Notes: a model not told the origin generated them from the sequence alone. Counted from the stretch's first letter, positions 45,125-56,871 are shown. The stretch: DNA of 64,000 nt from Comamonadaceae bacterium (GCA_027490925.1 JAIXXF010000039.1:38128-102127), one strand, 5' to 3'. Program-made: numbers and translations.

Positions 45125-46816
45125 TCACATGCCGGCGTAGTTGGGGCCACCGCCCCCTTCGGGCGTGACCCAGACGATGTTTTGCGTCGGGTCTTTGATG
45201 TCGCAGGTTTTGCAGTGCACACAGTTTTGCGCGTTGATCTGCAGGCGGTCGGTGTTGTCGGCGTTTTTCACGTACTCGTAGACACCCGCTGGGCAATAAC
45301 GCGACTCTGGTCCCGCGTACTTGGCCAGGTTGATGGCGACTGGCACCGACGCGTCTTTGAGCGTGAGGTGGGCCGGCTGGTGTTCTTCGTGGTTGGTGTT
45401 GCTGATGAACACGCTGGACAACCTGTCAAAGGTCAGTTTGCCATCTGGCTTGGGGTAGACGATGGGTTGGCACTCGGCCGCTGGCTTGAGGTAGGCGTGG
45501 TCGGGCTTGGTGCGGCGCAAGGTCCAGGGAATGTGCCCGCGCAGTACGAACTGTTCAAAGCCGTTCATCACGGTGCCCACCGTCAGGCCATGCTTGAACC
45601 AGTTCTTGAAGTTTCGGTCTTTTTTCAATTCGGTGTGCAGCCAGCTGCGTTCGAACGCGTCCGGGTAGGCACTGAGCTCGTCGTGTTGGCGCCCTGCCAC
45701 CACAGCGTCGTAGGCGGCTTCAGCCGCCAGCATGCCGGTTTTGATGGCGGCGTGGCTGCCCTTGATGCGGCTCACGTTGAGGTAGCCCGCATTGCAACCC
45801 ACCAGTGCACCGCCTGGGAACACGGTTTTGGGCAACGAATTGAGGCCGCTGGCGTTGATGGCCCGTGCACCGTACGACAGGCGCTTGGCAGTGACTTCGC
45901 CGCGGTCGTTTTCGAAGTACCAACGCACGTTGGGGTGGGTTTTCCAGCGCTGCAATTCCTCGAAGGGGCTGAGGTAGGGGTTCTCGTACCCCAGACCGGT
46001 GACAAAGCCGAGTGCGACCTTGTTGCCTTCCAGGTGATAGAGGAATGCGCCGCCGTAGGTCTTGCTGTCCATGGGCCAGCCGGCGGTGTGCATCACAAAA
46101 CCGGGCTGGTGGCGGCTCGGGTCAATCTCCCACAGCTCCTTAATGCCAATACCCCAGCTTTGCGGGTCTTTGCCTTCATCCAGTTTGTACTTGGCGATCA
46201 ACTGCTTGCCCAAGTGGCCGCGCGCGCCCTCAGCGAACACGGTGTATTTGCCCAGCAGCGCCATGCCGAGCTGGAAGTTGTCCGTTGGCTCGCCTTCCTT
46301 GTTGATGCCCAGGTTGCCGGTGGCCACACCTTTGACCGAGCCGTTGTCGTTGTAAAGCACCTCTGCGGCGGTGAAGCCGGGGAAGATTTCCACGCCCAGG
46401 GCTTCGGCCTGTTCGCCCAGCCACTTGGTCAGCGCTCCCAGGCTGATGATGTAGTTGCCGTGGTTGTCGGCAAATGGCGGCAAAACGGCGTTGGGCACCC
46501 GAAAGCCCGACCGCTCGCTCAAAAAGATGTAGGCGTCGTCGGTGACCGGCTGGTTGAGGGGCGCGCCGCGTTCTTTCCAGTCGGGGAACAACTCGGTCAG
46601 TGCGCGCGGGTCCATGATCGCGCCACTCAGGATGTGAGCGCCGGGCTCGGACCCCTTTTCCAGCACCACGACCGACACATCGGTGCCTTTTTCGGCCGCG
46701 AGCTGCTTGAGCCGGATGGCGGTGGCCAAACCACCCGGTCCGCCGCCGACCACGACCACGTCGTACTCCATGGATTCGCGTGGGCCGAATTGGGCCAGTA
46801 TTTCTTGGTTCGTCAT
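45125..46816 (-). CDS. Electron transfer flavoprotein-ubiquinone oxidoreductase
   Basis: 563 residues from ATG 46816. FAD-binding YDVVVVGGGPGGLATAIRL at the N terminus; the C-terminal [4Fe-4S] Cys are in SRYCPAGVYEY and QNCVHCKTCDIKDP. It passes electrons from ETF (fed by acyl-CoA dehydrogenases) to ubiquinone at the inner membrane. Divergent from an SDR and a thioesterase gene, which fits a fatty-acid or acyl-CoA setting. Confidence 0.96.
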   Translation of the reverse strand: MTNQEILAQFGPRESMEYDVVVVGGGPGGLATAIRLKQLAAEKGTDVSVVVLEKGSEPGAHILSGAIMDPRALTELFPDWKERGAPLNQPVTDDAYIFLSERSGFRVPNAVLPPFADNHGNYIISLGALTKWLGEQAEALGVEIFPGFTAAEVLYNDNGSVKGVATGNLGINKEGEPTDNFQLGMALLGKYTVFAEGARGHLGKQLIAKYKLDEGKDPQSWGIGIKELWEIDPSRHQPGFVMHTAGWPMDSKTYGGAFLYHLEGNKVALGFVTGLGYENPYLSPFEELQRWKTHPNVRWYFENDRGEVTAKRLSYGARAINASGLNSLPKTVFPGGALVGCNAGYLNVSRIKGSHAAIKTGMLAAEAAYDAVVAGRQHDELSAYPDAFERSWLHTELKKDRNFKNWFKHGLTVGTVMNGFEQFVLRGHIPWTLRRTKPDHAYLKPAAECQPIVYPKPDGKLTFDRLSSVFISNTNHEEHQPAHLTLKDASVPVAINLAKYAGPESRYCPAGVYEYVKNADNTDRLQINAQNCVHCKTCDIKDPTQNIVWVTPEGGGGPNYAGM

Positions 46817-46925
46817 GCGTTCTCTCACTGGATAATGGTCAAAAGTGGCTCGCTAGCGCCGCGATTTTATTCGCTGCGTGCGGACCGACCGCGGCACTTT
46901 GTTTTGTTTTGTGGAGACGCTCTAA

Positions 46926-47711
46926 ATGGCATACACCCTGGATTTGTCGGGCCGCGTGGCCTTTGTCACCGGCGCTTCGGGCGGTCTGGGGGCGCAGTTT
47001 GCGCGGACGCTGGCGCGGGCGGGGGCGGCGGTCGTGTTGGCCAGCCGCCGGGTGGACAAGCTCAAGGACCTGCGCGCCGAGATCGAAGGCGAGGGCGGGG
47101 ACGCCCATGTGCTGGAGCTCGACGTGACCGACCAGGACAGCATCCGTTCGGCGGTGGCGCACGCCGAGACCGAGGTGGGCTCCATCGACATCCTGATCAA
47201 CAACTCTGGCGTCAGCACCACCCAGCGCTTGCAGGACGTTCAGCAAGACGACTACGACTTCATCTTCAACACCAACGTCAAGGGCGCGTTCTTTGTGGCG
47301 CAAGAGGTGGGCAAGCGCATGCTGGCGCGCGCCCGTGGTGCAGCACCGGGCACTTACACCGGCGGTCGCATCGTCAACATCGCCAGCATGGCCGGTCTGC
47401 GGGTGTTGCCGCAAATCGGCGTGTATTGCATGAGCAAGGCGGCTGTGGTTCAGATGACCAAGGCCATGGCGTTGGAGTGGGGCAAGTTCGGCATCAATGT
47501 GAACGCGATCTGCCCCGGTTACATCGACACCGAGATCAACCACCACCACTGGCAAACCGAGCAGGGACAGAAGCTGGTGCAGATGCTGCCGCGCAAGCGA
47601 GTGGGCAAAGCCAGCGACCTCGACGCGATCCTGGTCATGCTGGCCAGCAACGAAAGCCACTTCGTCAACGGTGCGGTGATCGCCGCCGATGACGGCTTCG
47701 GCGCGGCCTGA
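46926..47711 (+). CDS. Short-chain dehydrogenase/reductase
   Basis: 261 residues. Rossmann motif VTGASGGLGAQFA, NNSGVS, catalytic Ser in NIASMAGL and YCMSKAA (YxxxK). Classical SDR layout. It could be a 3-hydroxyacyl-type enzyme given its neighbours, but substrate cannot be assigned. The thioesterase gene follows after 12 bases. Confidence 0.93.
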   Translation: MAYTLDLSGRVAFVTGASGGLGAQFARTLARAGAAVVLASRRVDKLKDLRAEIEGEGGDAHVLELDVTDQDSIRSAVAHAETEVGSIDILINNSGVSTTQRLQDVQQDDYDFIFNTNVKGAFFVAQEVGKRMLARARGAAPGTYTGGRIVNIASMAGLRVLPQIGVYCMSKAAVVQMTKAMALEWGKFGINVNAICPGYIDTEINHHHWQTEQGQKLVQMLPRKRVGKASDLDAILVMLASNESHFVNGAVIAADDGFGAA

Positions 47712-47723
47712 CGGGAGCGGTCG

Positions 47724-48143
47724 GTGAAGTTCGTGTTGCCAGAGCGCAAGCGGTTGGTGCATGAGATGGTGATCCCCATCCGCTGGGGCGACATGGACGC
47801 GATGAACCACGTCAACAACACCACGTACTTCCGCTACCTCGAAACCATACGCATCGAGTGGTTCCGCGCGATCGGGGCGCCCGCCAACCCGCAAGGCGAG
47901 GGGCCGGTGATCGTGAACGCGTTCTGCAATTTCTACAAACAGTTGGAATACCCGGGCGATGTGCTGGCCCGTATGTACGCCAGCGACCCTGGGCGCACCA
48001 CGTTCGAGACCTGGTGCACCCTGGAACGCACCGACCTGCCTGGGGTGGTGCATGCCGAAGGCGGCGCCACCACGATCTGGGTGGACTTTCCCAAGCAAAA
48101 GGCCACGGCGCTGCCGGGCTGGCTGCGTGCCAAGGTGGTCTGA
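47724..48143 (+). CDS. Acyl-CoA thioesterase of the 4-hydroxybenzoyl-CoA (hotdog) family
   Basis: 139 residues from GTG 47724 with GGGAG ahead. Hotdog fold with the active-site Asp region RWGDMDAMNHVNNTTYFRY. Hydrolyses an acyl-CoA thioester; chain specificity unknown. Co-transcribed with the upstream SDR. Confidence 0.92.
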   Translation: MKFVLPERKRLVHEMVIPIRWGDMDAMNHVNNTTYFRYLETIRIEWFRAIGAPANPQGEGPVIVNAFCNFYKQLEYPGDVLARMYASDPGRTTFETWCTLERTDLPGVVHAEGGATTIWVDFPKQKATALPGWLRAKVV

Positions 48144-48288
48144 AAAGCGTGTTTTTGGTACCCAGGCTTGGTCCAGGGCCTGACTTGGGGCTAAAACGTC
48201 AGCCAGCCCATGCCGATTCTGGCGGTCGCGCTACATAAAAAAGAGCGTTGGGTTTGCTGGCGCCATTGTGGCGTCGGCCATGGTGTTG

Positions 48289-48978
48289 TCAGGCCACCGC
48301 ACCGAACCACTGGCCCACCAGCGCGCTGCACCCCATGGCCAGCGCCCCCCAAAAGGTCACGCGCCACATGGCCCGCCCCATTGGCGCCCCTCCCAGGCGC
48401 GCCGCCACCGCCCCCAGACCCGCGAGCAACACCAGCGTGCCCGCCACCAGCACGGTATTGAGATGCGCCAGTGGCACCCACCATGTGAGCGCCACCGGCG
48501 GCAAGGCACCGACCGAGAAAGCCAGTGCCGAGGCCAGGGCAGCCTGCAGCGGCTGGGCATTGGTCAGGTGGGACATTTCCAGTTCGTCGCGGGCGTGGGC
48601 GCCCAGCGCGTCGTGCGCCATCAACTGCGCCGCCACTTGGTGAGCCAGGTCGGCCGACAGGCCGCGTGCTTGGTAGATCGCGGCGAGTTCGGTGTGCTCG
48701 TGGTCCGGGTTGGCAGCAAGTTCGCGCCGCTCGCGGTCGAGGTCGGCGGCCTCGGTGTCGGCTTGTGAGCTGACCGACACGTACTCGCCCGCTGCCATGG
48801 ACAAAGCGCCCGCCACCAGCCCGGCCACCGCTGCGGCCAGCGCGGGCTCGCGGGCAGCTTGCGCGGCGACCACGCCCACCACCAAACTGCTGGTGGAGAT
48901 CAGGCCGTCGTTGGCGCCCAACACGGCGGCGCGCAACCAGCCAATGCGGGCGCGGTGGTGCCGCTCAAGGTGCATCAT
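48289..48978 (-). CDS. VIT1/CCC1 family iron/manganese transporter
   Basis: 229 residues from ATG 48978. Five membrane segments. First helix block LGANDGLISTSSLVVGVV, then AAGEYVSVSSQADTE, and a cytosolic metal-binding helical hairpin (AADLDRERRELAANPDHEHT). Family members export Fe2+ or Mn2+ from the cytosol. The neighbouring AhpD-like and KatG genes make a metal/oxidative-stress setting plausible. Confidence 0.92.
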   Translation of the reverse strand: MMHLERHHRARIGWLRAAVLGANDGLISTSSLVVGVVAAQAAREPALAAAVAGLVAGALSMAAGEYVSVSSQADTEAADLDRERRELAANPDHEHTELAAIYQARGLSADLAHQVAAQLMAHDALGAHARDELEMSHLTNAQPLQAALASALAFSVGALPPVALTWWVPLAHLNTVLVAGTLVLLAGLGAVAARLGGAPMGRAMWRVTFWGALAMGCSALVGQWFGAVA

Positions 48979-49042
48979 GGGGGTCAAACGATGGGGTTGG
49001 GCATTTGGAGCCGGTGGTCGGACACCAGTGGCGCTGATGGTC

Positions 49043-49627
49043 TTATTTTTGCTTGGGCACGCGGCCCATCAAATAGAACTCTGGGTTCGGCTGCATGCCG
49101 CTGAAGCTGGCCATGCGGTTGGACAAACCAAAAAACGCGGTGATCGCCGCGATGTCCCAGGCGTCTTCATCGTTGAAGCCGTGGGCGTGCAGCGCGTCGA
49201 TGTCGGCGTCGCCCACCTCGTGGGAGGCACGGCAGACCTTCATCGCAAAGTCCAGCATGGCCTTTTGTCTCGGGCTGATGTCGGCCTTGTGGTGGTTCAC
49301 CGCCACCTGGTCGGCCACCAGCGGCTTTTTTTCGTAGATCCGCAGCAGCGCGCCGTGGGCCACCACGCAGTACAAGCACTGGTTGGCCGCGCTGGTGGCG
49401 GTGACGATCATTTCGCGGTCGCCTTTTGTCAGGGCGCTGGTACGGCCCACGCTCTCGGGGTCCATCAGCGCGTCGTGGTACGCGAAGAAAGCGCGCCACT
49501 CGGCTGGTCGCCGCGCCAGTGCCAGGAACACGTTGGGCACAAAGCCCGCTTTTTCTTGCACGGCCAACACCTTGGCGCGCAGGTCGTCGGGCAGGGTGTT
49601 GAGGTCGGGGAAGGTGTATCGGCTCAT
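49043..49627 (-). CDS. Peroxidase-related protein of the AhpD/carboxymuconolactone decarboxylase superfamily
   Basis: 194 residues from ATG 49627 with GGAGG seven bases ahead. The redox pair is CLYCVVAHG, the AhpD-type CxxC-x3-H motif. SRYTFPDLNTLPDDLRAKV and NPEFYLMGR are family ends. Likely alkylhydroperoxide or thiol-redox activity. Divergent from katG across a 249-base spacer. Confidence 0.9.
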   Translation of the reverse strand: MSRYTFPDLNTLPDDLRAKVLAVQEKAGFVPNVFLALARRPAEWRAFFAYHDALMDPESVGRTSALTKGDREMIVTATSAANQCLYCVVAHGALLRIYEKKPLVADQVAVNHHKADISPRQKAMLDFAMKVCRASHEVGDADIDALHAHGFNDEDAWDIAAITAFFGLSNRMASFSGMQPNPEFYLMGRVPKQK

Positions 49628-49783
49628 GGCGCCTCCGGGTTGATTACTAAAAACTATGGGTCGCATACGTTCAATTGCCTTTACGGTCTGGCCGGTGCTC
49701 CTTACCATTCATCGTACTGCCTGTGACAAGGCACCCACGACACTGCGCTGGCGCTGAGTGTGCGGACCTTGCATGAGCGTTGA

Positions 49784-52084
<2,301 letters not shown>

Positions 52085-52106
52085 TTCCGCACGGCACGGT
52101 GTTTTC

Positions 52107-52131
52107 AGCCCGGCCTTGACCGGGCTTTTTT
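52107..52131 (+). terminator. Terminator after katG
   Basis: Stem AGCCCGG / CCGGGCT with a six-base loop followed by TTTTT, 22 bases after the katG stop. Confidence 0.9.
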
Positions 52132-52208
52132 CTGCAGGGGTGGGGCTGGTCATGCGTGGGCATTCGGTATCCTGACCGGCAGGAAAACACCCACAGGAGA
52201 ACACCCAG

Positions 52209-52589
52209 ATGAACAAAGACGCGCAGTTCGAGGCGGGTCTGGCCCAGCGCACCGCGGTGATGGGCGAGGCTTTCGTGGCCAAGGCGTTCAGCGGTATGAC
52301 GCCTTTCACTGAGCCGTTGCAAGAATATGTGACCCGCAACGCGTGGGGTACGGTATGGCAGCGCGAGGGGCTTGATCTGAAGACCCGCAGCCTGGTCACG
52401 GTGGCCATGCTCACCGCGCTGGGGAAACAGAACGAACTCAAAGGCCACATCCGTGGCGCGCTGAACAACGGCGCCACGGTGCAGGAAATCCAAGAAGTAT
52501 TGCTTCACGCCACGGTTTATTGCGGCGTGCCCACCGCGGTGGAAGCGTTCCGCAGCGCGGCCGAGGTGGTGGACGTGCCCACCCTTTGA
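52209..52589 (+). CDS. 4-carboxymuconolactone decarboxylase family protein
   Basis: 126 residues. LKTRSLVTVAMLTALGKQNE, HIRGALNNGATVQEIQEVL and HATVYCGVPTAVEAF are the family motifs of PcaC. PcaC decarboxylates 4-carboxymuconolactone in protocatechuate breakdown. Other pca genes are absent here, but scoAB-type CoA transferase genes follow the next regulator, which keeps a beta-ketoadipate link possible. Confidence 0.88.
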   Translation: MNKDAQFEAGLAQRTAVMGEAFVAKAFSGMTPFTEPLQEYVTRNAWGTVWQREGLDLKTRSLVTVAMLTALGKQNELKGHIRGALNNGATVQEIQEVLLHATVYCGVPTAVEAFRSAAEVVDVPTL

Positions 52590-52744
52590 CGCGCCTGCAT
52601 TGACGCACCCCGTTCCGCAGGGGCGCCCAGTCCATGGGCCGGTGGGATGGGTGGCTGTTTTTTTGGCTTGAAAAGGCGGACCAGGCGTCATGGCCAGTTT
52701 TTTTAAGAGAAAACGCCCTGCAGCCCACGCCGAATATTACTCAT

Positions 52745-52764
52745 TAGCTATTAAAAATGTAGCA
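52745..52764 (+). repeat. Copy of the dispersed repeat core
   Basis: TAGCTATTAAAAATGTAGCA, an imperfect inverted repeat, in the 198-base spacer (52590-52787) between convergent genes. No other gene is seen in the spacer. Confidence 0.6.
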
Positions 52765-52787
52765 AACTGGTGTTGACCGACTGCCGG

Positions 52788-53354
52788 TCACCGACCGGCC
52801 ACCAGCCGGAGCACCAAGTCGGCGGTGGTGGAGGCCTGGTAGGCGCGCATCAGCCGGGCGCGGTAGATTTCCACCGTGCGGTGGCTGATGCCAAGCGCTC
52901 GGCCAATTTCTTTCGAGGTGAGGCCATCGGTCAACAGCGTGGCCACCTCGCGCTCGCGTGGGGTGAGTTTTGCCTTGACCACGCGCCGCGCCGACAGGTC
53001 TTCGAATGTCCATATGCTTGCGCCAAGCGGCTGGGTGCGGTCCAGTGCGCGGCCGGTCACGTGGCACCAGAAAGTTTCGCCTTTGAAGCGGCCGTCCAGC
53101 CGTTTCATGATGCGGTCGTCCGCGTACTGGCCCTGCGTGTTCATGATGGGCACGATGCGGGCCCCCGTGCGCTCGAATTCGGCCATGCTCGGGTAAAGCA
53201 CGCGGAACGACTGACCCACCAGTTGCTCGCGGCTGGCGCCGAACATCTCGCACAAACGCTGGTTGCAGTCCACCATGATCCGGTTGTTGGACAGCACCAG
53301 GCCGATGGGGTTGAGGTCGAAGGCGAGTCGGTAGTCGATGTCGGGGCTGACCAT
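52788..53354 (-). CDS. PAS domain LuxR-type transcriptional regulator
   Basis: 188 residues. An N-terminal PAS sensor (about 5-115: FDLNPIGLVLSNNRIM, NQRLCEMFGASREQLVG) and a C-terminal LuxR helix-turn-helix (LTPREREVATLLTDGLTSKE, ISHRTVEIYRARLM). Divergent from scoA with 63 bases between starts, so it likely controls the CoA-transferase genes. No phosphoacceptor domain; the signal is probably a small molecule or redox state. Confidence 0.9.
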   Translation of the reverse strand: MVSPDIDYRLAFDLNPIGLVLSNNRIMVDCNQRLCEMFGASREQLVGQSFRVLYPSMAEFERTGARIVPIMNTQGQYADDRIMKRLDGRFKGETFWCHVTGRALDRTQPLGASIWTFEDLSARRVVKAKLTPREREVATLLTDGLTSKEIGRALGISHRTVEIYRARLMRAYQASTTADLVLRLVAGR

Positions 53355-53417
53355 TACGAAATACTACGTAAGCGGGTCGGTAGTATCGTTGGTGCTTTGC
53401 AGCAAGGAGTCGCACCT

Positions 53418-54125
53418 GTGAACAAGATTTATCCTTCCGCCGCGGATGCTCTCAAAGGCGTGGTGGCTAACGGTCAGTTGATGGCGGTCGGTGGCTTCGG
53501 TCTGTGCGGCATTCCCGAGGCCCTGATCGACGCCCTGCGGGACAGCGGAGTCAAGAACCTGACCGTGATCTCCAACAACGCCGGGGTGGACGGCTTCGGA
53601 CTCGGCAAGCTGTTGGAAACGCGGCAAATCAAGAAAATGATTTCCAGCTACGTGGGCGAGAACAAGGAGTTCGAGCGCCAGTACCTGGCCGGCGAGCTGG
53701 AGCTTGAGTTCACCCCCCAGGGCACGTTGGCAGAGAAGCTGCGCGCCGGGGGCGCGGGCATCCCGGCTTTCTTCACCAAAACCGGTGTCGGCACCGTGGT
53801 GGCCGATGGCAAAGAACTTCGCGAGTTCGACGGCGAGACCTATGTGATGGAGCGCTCCCTGGTGCCAGAGGTGTCGCTGGTCAAGGCCTTCCGCGCCGAC
53901 AAGTCGGGCAACCTGCAGTTCCGCCTGACGGCGCGCAATTTCAACCCCGCGGCCGCCATGGCGGGCAAGGTGTGCATCGTCGAAGTGGAAGAGGTGGTGG
54001 AGACCGGCGACATCGCGCCTGACTCGGTGCACCTGCCCGGCATTTACGTGCACCGCATCGTGCATAACCCGACACCCGAAAAACGCATTGAAAAGCGCAC
54101 CATCACCGAAAAGGCAGGGGTTTGA
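53418..54125 (+). CDS. scoA: 3-oxoacid CoA-transferase subunit A
   Basis: 235 residues from GTG 53418, with AAGGAG eight bases ahead. [17 protein letters not shown] is the CoA-transferase I signature 1. Moves CoA from succinyl-CoA to a 3-oxo acid such as acetoacetate or 3-oxoadipate. Sequence resembles ScoA; the nearby PcaC-like gene leaves 3-oxoadipate (PcaI) open. Subunit B follows after two bases. Confidence 0.92.
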   Translation: MNKIYPSAADALKGVVANGQLMAVGGFGLCGIPEALIDALRDSGVKNLTVISNNAGVDGFGLGKLLETRQIKKMISSYVGENKEFERQYLAGELELEFTPQGTLAEKLRAGGAGIPAFFTKTGVGTVVADGKELREFDGETYVMERSLVPEVSLVKAFRADKSGNLQFRLTARNFNPAAAMAGKVCIVEVEEVVETGDIAPDSVHLPGIYVHRIVHNPTPEKRIEKRTITEKAGV

Positions 54126-54127
54126 AC

Positions 54128-54766
54128 ATGGGCTGGACACACGACCAAATGGCGGCCAAGGCCGCGGCTGAATTGCAGGACGGTTTCTACGTCAACCTGG
54201 GCATCGGCCTGCCCACACTGGTGGCCAACCATGTCCGCGCCGACATCGACGTCTGGCTCCAAAGCGAAAACGGCATGCTGGGAATTGGCCCCTTTCCAAC
54301 CGAAGACGAGGTGGATGCCGACCTGATCAACGCCGGTAAGCAAACGGTGACCACCATCAAGGGCAGCAGCATCTTTGGCAGCCACGACAGTTTCGCCATG
54401 ATCCGCGGCGGCAAGATCAACCTGTCCATCTTGGGCGCGATGCAGGTGAGCGAGAAGGGCGACCTGGCCAACTGGATGATCCCCGGCAAGATGGTGAAAG
54501 GCATGGGGGGCGCGATGGACCTGGTGGCGGGCGTGAAGCGCGTGATCGTGCTGATGGAGCACGTGGCCAAAAAGAAAGATGGCACCGAAGACCTGAAGAT
54601 CCTGCCCCAGTGCACCTTGCCGCTGACCGGTTTGGGCGTGGTGGACCGCATCATCACCGACCTCGCGGTGATGGACGTGACCCCCGAAGGACTGAAGCTG
54701 GTGGAATTGGCTCAAGGTGTGACGCGCGAAGCACTGCAGGCGAAAACCGGCGTTCCGCTGGTGTGA
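54128..54766 (+). CDS. scoB: 3-oxoacid CoA-transferase subunit B
   Basis: 212 residues from ATG 54128. The catalytic Glu is in [13 protein letters not shown], which forms the enzyme-CoA thioester. [16 protein letters not shown] is the N-terminal signature. Heteromer with the upstream subunit; the pair ends in a terminator. Confidence 0.93.
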   Translation: MGWTHDQMAAKAAAELQDGFYVNLGIGLPTLVANHVRADIDVWLQSENGMLGIGPFPTEDEVDADLINAGKQTVTTIKGSSIFGSHDSFAMIRGGKINLSILGAMQVSEKGDLANWMIPGKMVKGMGGAMDLVAGVKRVIVLMEHVAKKKDGTEDLKILPQCTLPLTGLGVVDRIITDLAVMDVTPEGLKLVELAQGVTREALQAKTGVPLV

Positions 54767-54797
54767 AGCCGGGCCTGCGTGGCCGATTTTTTCGGGG

Positions 54798-54820
54798 GGC
54801 CTCTGCGGAGGCCTTTTCTT
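54798..54820 (+). terminator. Terminator after scoB
   Basis: Stem GGCCTC / GAGGCC with loop TGCG, followed by TTTTCTTT; 31 bases after the scoB stop. Confidence 0.85.
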
Positions 54821-54876
54821 TATGCCCCATTGGTGCTATTTGCGCCACCTGTGCCGGCTGCGTCAGGGCACGGCGA

Positions 54877-55395
54877 TCATCGGTGAAGCAACCGACCCCA
54901 GAACCGGTTGTAGGGGTGCACCTGCTCGGTGGGCCCGTTTGCGTCCACCAAGGGTAACTGGGCTTGCCGCCAGCCGAAAAGCCCGCCCCTCAGGTGGGCC
55001 ACATCGGCGGCCCCCGCCGCCATCAATGCCGCGCGTGTGCGGTGGGTCAACACGGCGCTGCGGCCACCCACTGCGCAGTACACCACCACCGGTTGCCCCT
55101 TTAAGCGCGCGCCCAATGCCTCCACCAAGTGGTCGGGCGACGCATCGGGTGCCACGCGCACCGCCCCGGGCAGACGGCTGACTGCGAACTCCTCCGGTTC
55201 CCGCGCGTCCAGCAGCAAAGGTGGCTGAACCCCCGCCATTTGGGCCGCCAGTTGCGTCGCCGTTCGTTCGGGAACCTCTGGGAACCACCTGTGCAGCAGC
55301 ACCGCGACGTGTTGCAGGCTCAGAGACCGCAGCACCACGCCGAGGGCCAGCAACAGAGCGCAGGCCGCGGTCAGTGCGGTCAAGCGAATGGTCAT
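54877..55395 (-). CDS. Membrane-anchored rhodanese-like protein
   Basis: 172 residues. One N-terminal hydrophobic helix (about 5-24) then a rhodanese domain with LLLDAREPEEFAVSRLPGAV and active-site Cys loop YCAVGGRSAVL. The catalytic Cys is present, so sulfur transfer is possible. Likely anchored in the inner membrane; side unknown. It is the last chromosomal gene before the island boundary. Confidence 0.88.
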   Translation of the reverse strand: MTIRLTALTAACALLLALGVVLRSLSLQHVAVLLHRWFPEVPERTATQLAAQMAGVQPPLLLDAREPEEFAVSRLPGAVRVAPDASPDHLVEALGARLKGQPVVVYCAVGGRSAVLTHRTRAALMAAGAADVAHLRGGLFGWRQAQLPLVDANGPTEQVHPYNRFWGRLLHR

Positions 55396-55612
55396 GGCTG
55401 GGTCCAGACCAACGGTGGTGCCTCACGTGTGTGGCCAGGACATTCGAGTGCGGAAGGCAGCAAGGCAAACGAGAAGTCACGGGTTGTTGACACGGTCACA
55501 GTGCTCCAGGGTGCGTGCGCTGGAGAACCCCTCACTGTAGTGCGCTGGAGGCCCCGCAGCGCATTCAGACCGATGATTGGCCTTGAGGCGGCAACCTGCC
55601 CGTCGAAGGATG
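55396..55612. other. Spacer between rhodanese gene and tRNA fragment
   Basis: About 217 bases, GC-rich like the chromosome, with no gene or clear structure. The rhodanese promoter should be here. Confidence 0.5.
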
Positions 55613-55640
55613 TGGAGCGGGTGATGGGAATCGAACCCAC
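55613..55640 (-). pseudogene. 3' fragment of a glycine-type tRNA: candidate island attachment site
   Basis: Minus strand reads T-stem GTGGG, loop TTCGATT, CCCAT, then acceptor strand CACCCGC, discriminator T and CCA. The matching 5' half (GCGGGTG...) is absent upstream. Discriminator U and this acceptor fit tRNA-Gly. A lone 3' end is the usual scar left beside an integrated element, with the intact tRNA expected at the far end beyond 64000. DNA composition changes right after it. Confidence 0.7.
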
Positions 55641-55914
55641 TTCTCTGCGGAACGCAAGTTGTTGATTTACTTAAATCACGAGCTAGAAAATAGTTCGGCG
55701 TAGTAGGCCATCGTAGTAGCCCACAGCAAAGCAATCATAGACGATCCGCCACACACTCCAACACCCCCGTCCATCATATTCTGCTCAGCAAATTATTCCT
55801 CTTAGCCTTCCTGCGGCACCCATAGGGATGTAGAGTTCATGCTTGTTTTCCGGAATTTCATGCCCTGAACCCGGCAGATCCGTGAAAGTGTAACCATATG
55901 AAAAGGCTGGAATT
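55641..55914. other. A/T-rich leader of the restriction-modification operon
   Basis: About 270 bases without a supported gene. It must hold the methyltransferase promoter. I saw no gene for a C-type controller and no clear C-box. Confidence 0.5.
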
Positions 55915-56871
55915 ATGGGCAGGTTTACCTCTCTAGAAATGTGCGCTGGCGCAGGTGGCCAAGCTCTTGGTCTTGAAATGGCCGGATTCGAACATTCCGC
56001 ACTTGTAGAGCTAGAGCCTGCTGCATGTGCAACACTCAGACTCAATAGGCCAAGTTGGAGCGTCCACGAAGAAGACCTTCGTAGCTTCAATGGCTTACCT
56101 TACTTCGGCATTGATCTTGTGGCGGGGGGCGTTCCCTGCCCACCTTTTTCAAAAGCAGGAAGACAGTTAGGGGCGGATGACGAGCGCGACTTGTTTCCAG
56201 AGGCGGTCAGACTTGTTGATGAATGCAGACCAAAAGCCGTAATGCTCGAAAACGTGCGAGGGCTGCTAGATGCCGTTTTCGACGACTATCGAAATAAGGT
56301 TGAGGGGCAGCTGAAAAAGCTTGGATACACTGCCTCGTGGCGCCTTCTCAACGCCTCAGATTACGGTGTTTCCCAACTCCGCCCCAGAGTTGTGTTTGTT
56401 GGTATCCGTAACGACTTGGCCTCCGGCTTTTCATGGCCCGAGCCACGCATATCAGCTCCTCTTTCAGTTGGTGAGTTGCTCCATGACCTCATGTCTTCGA
56501 AGGGTTGGAGAGGTGCTGACACATGGCGCGACCAGGCTAACTCCATCGCCCCCACTCTGGTTGGTGGCTCTAAAAAACATGGGGGGCCTGATCTTGGCCC
56601 AACGCGAGCGAAGCGGGCATGGGCTGCGCTTGGGGTAGATGGCATGGGCTTATGGGATGATGCACCTGATAGAGATTTCGTAGGCATGCCCAGACTGACT
56701 CCTAGAATGACCGCACGTATCCAGGGCTTCCCTGATAGCTGGGAGTTTTCTGGCAAGAAGACCGCCGCTTATCGGCAAATTGGCAACGCCTTCCCGCCCC
56801 CAGTAGCTGCTGCTGTTGCTGAGAGGATCTTCGCTGCACTGTCTGCAAAGCGAATATACAGGGTGGCCTGA
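55915..56871 (+). CDS. DNA (cytosine-5)-methyltransferase, type II
   Basis: 318 residues. m5C motifs in order: I, TSLEMCAGAGGQALGLE (5-21); IV, GGVPCPPFS with catalytic Cys75; VI, ENV (112-114); VIII, SQLRPRVVFVG; target-recognition region about 175-250; IX, RMTARIQGFPDSW; X, YRQIGNAFPPPVA. It methylates one cytosine in the site cut by the endonuclease encoded next, predicted GCCGGC. Its TGA overlaps the next ATG by one base, so both are made from one message. GCCGGC occurs in this window (39110, 61360). Confidence 0.95.
   Translation: MGRFTSLEMCAGAGGQALGLEMAGFEHSALVELEPAACATLRLNRPSWSVHEEDLRSFNGLPYFGIDLVAGGVPCPPFSKAGRQLGADDERDLFPEAVRLVDECRPKAVMLENVRGLLDAVFDDYRNKVEGQLKKLGYTASWRLLNASDYGVSQLRPRVVFVGIRNDLASGFSWPEPRISAPLSVGELLHDLMSSKGWRGADTWRDQANSIAPTLVGGSKKHGGPDLGPTRAKRAWAALGVDGMGLWDDAPDRDFVGMPRLTPRMTARIQGFPDSWEFSGKKTAAYRQIGNAFPPPVAAAVAERIFAALSAKRIYRVA

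Noticed and set aside
44780..47692. Open frame of 970 codons on the plus strand
   Set aside because: It runs antisense to ETF-QO and the Pro-rich gene and then in another frame of the SDR gene; composition is that of a GC-rich shadow.
53418..54766. Calling the CoA transferase PcaIJ
   Set aside because: A PcaC-like gene is near, but it is separated by a terminal repeat and a divergent regulator, and the sequences look more like ScoAB; left as the general 3-oxoacid enzyme.
55129..55665. Plus-strand frame ending in VERVMGIEPTSLRNASC
   Set aside because: ERVMGIEPT is the usual false translation across the antisense of a tRNA 3' end; here it exposes the tRNA fragment instead of a gene.
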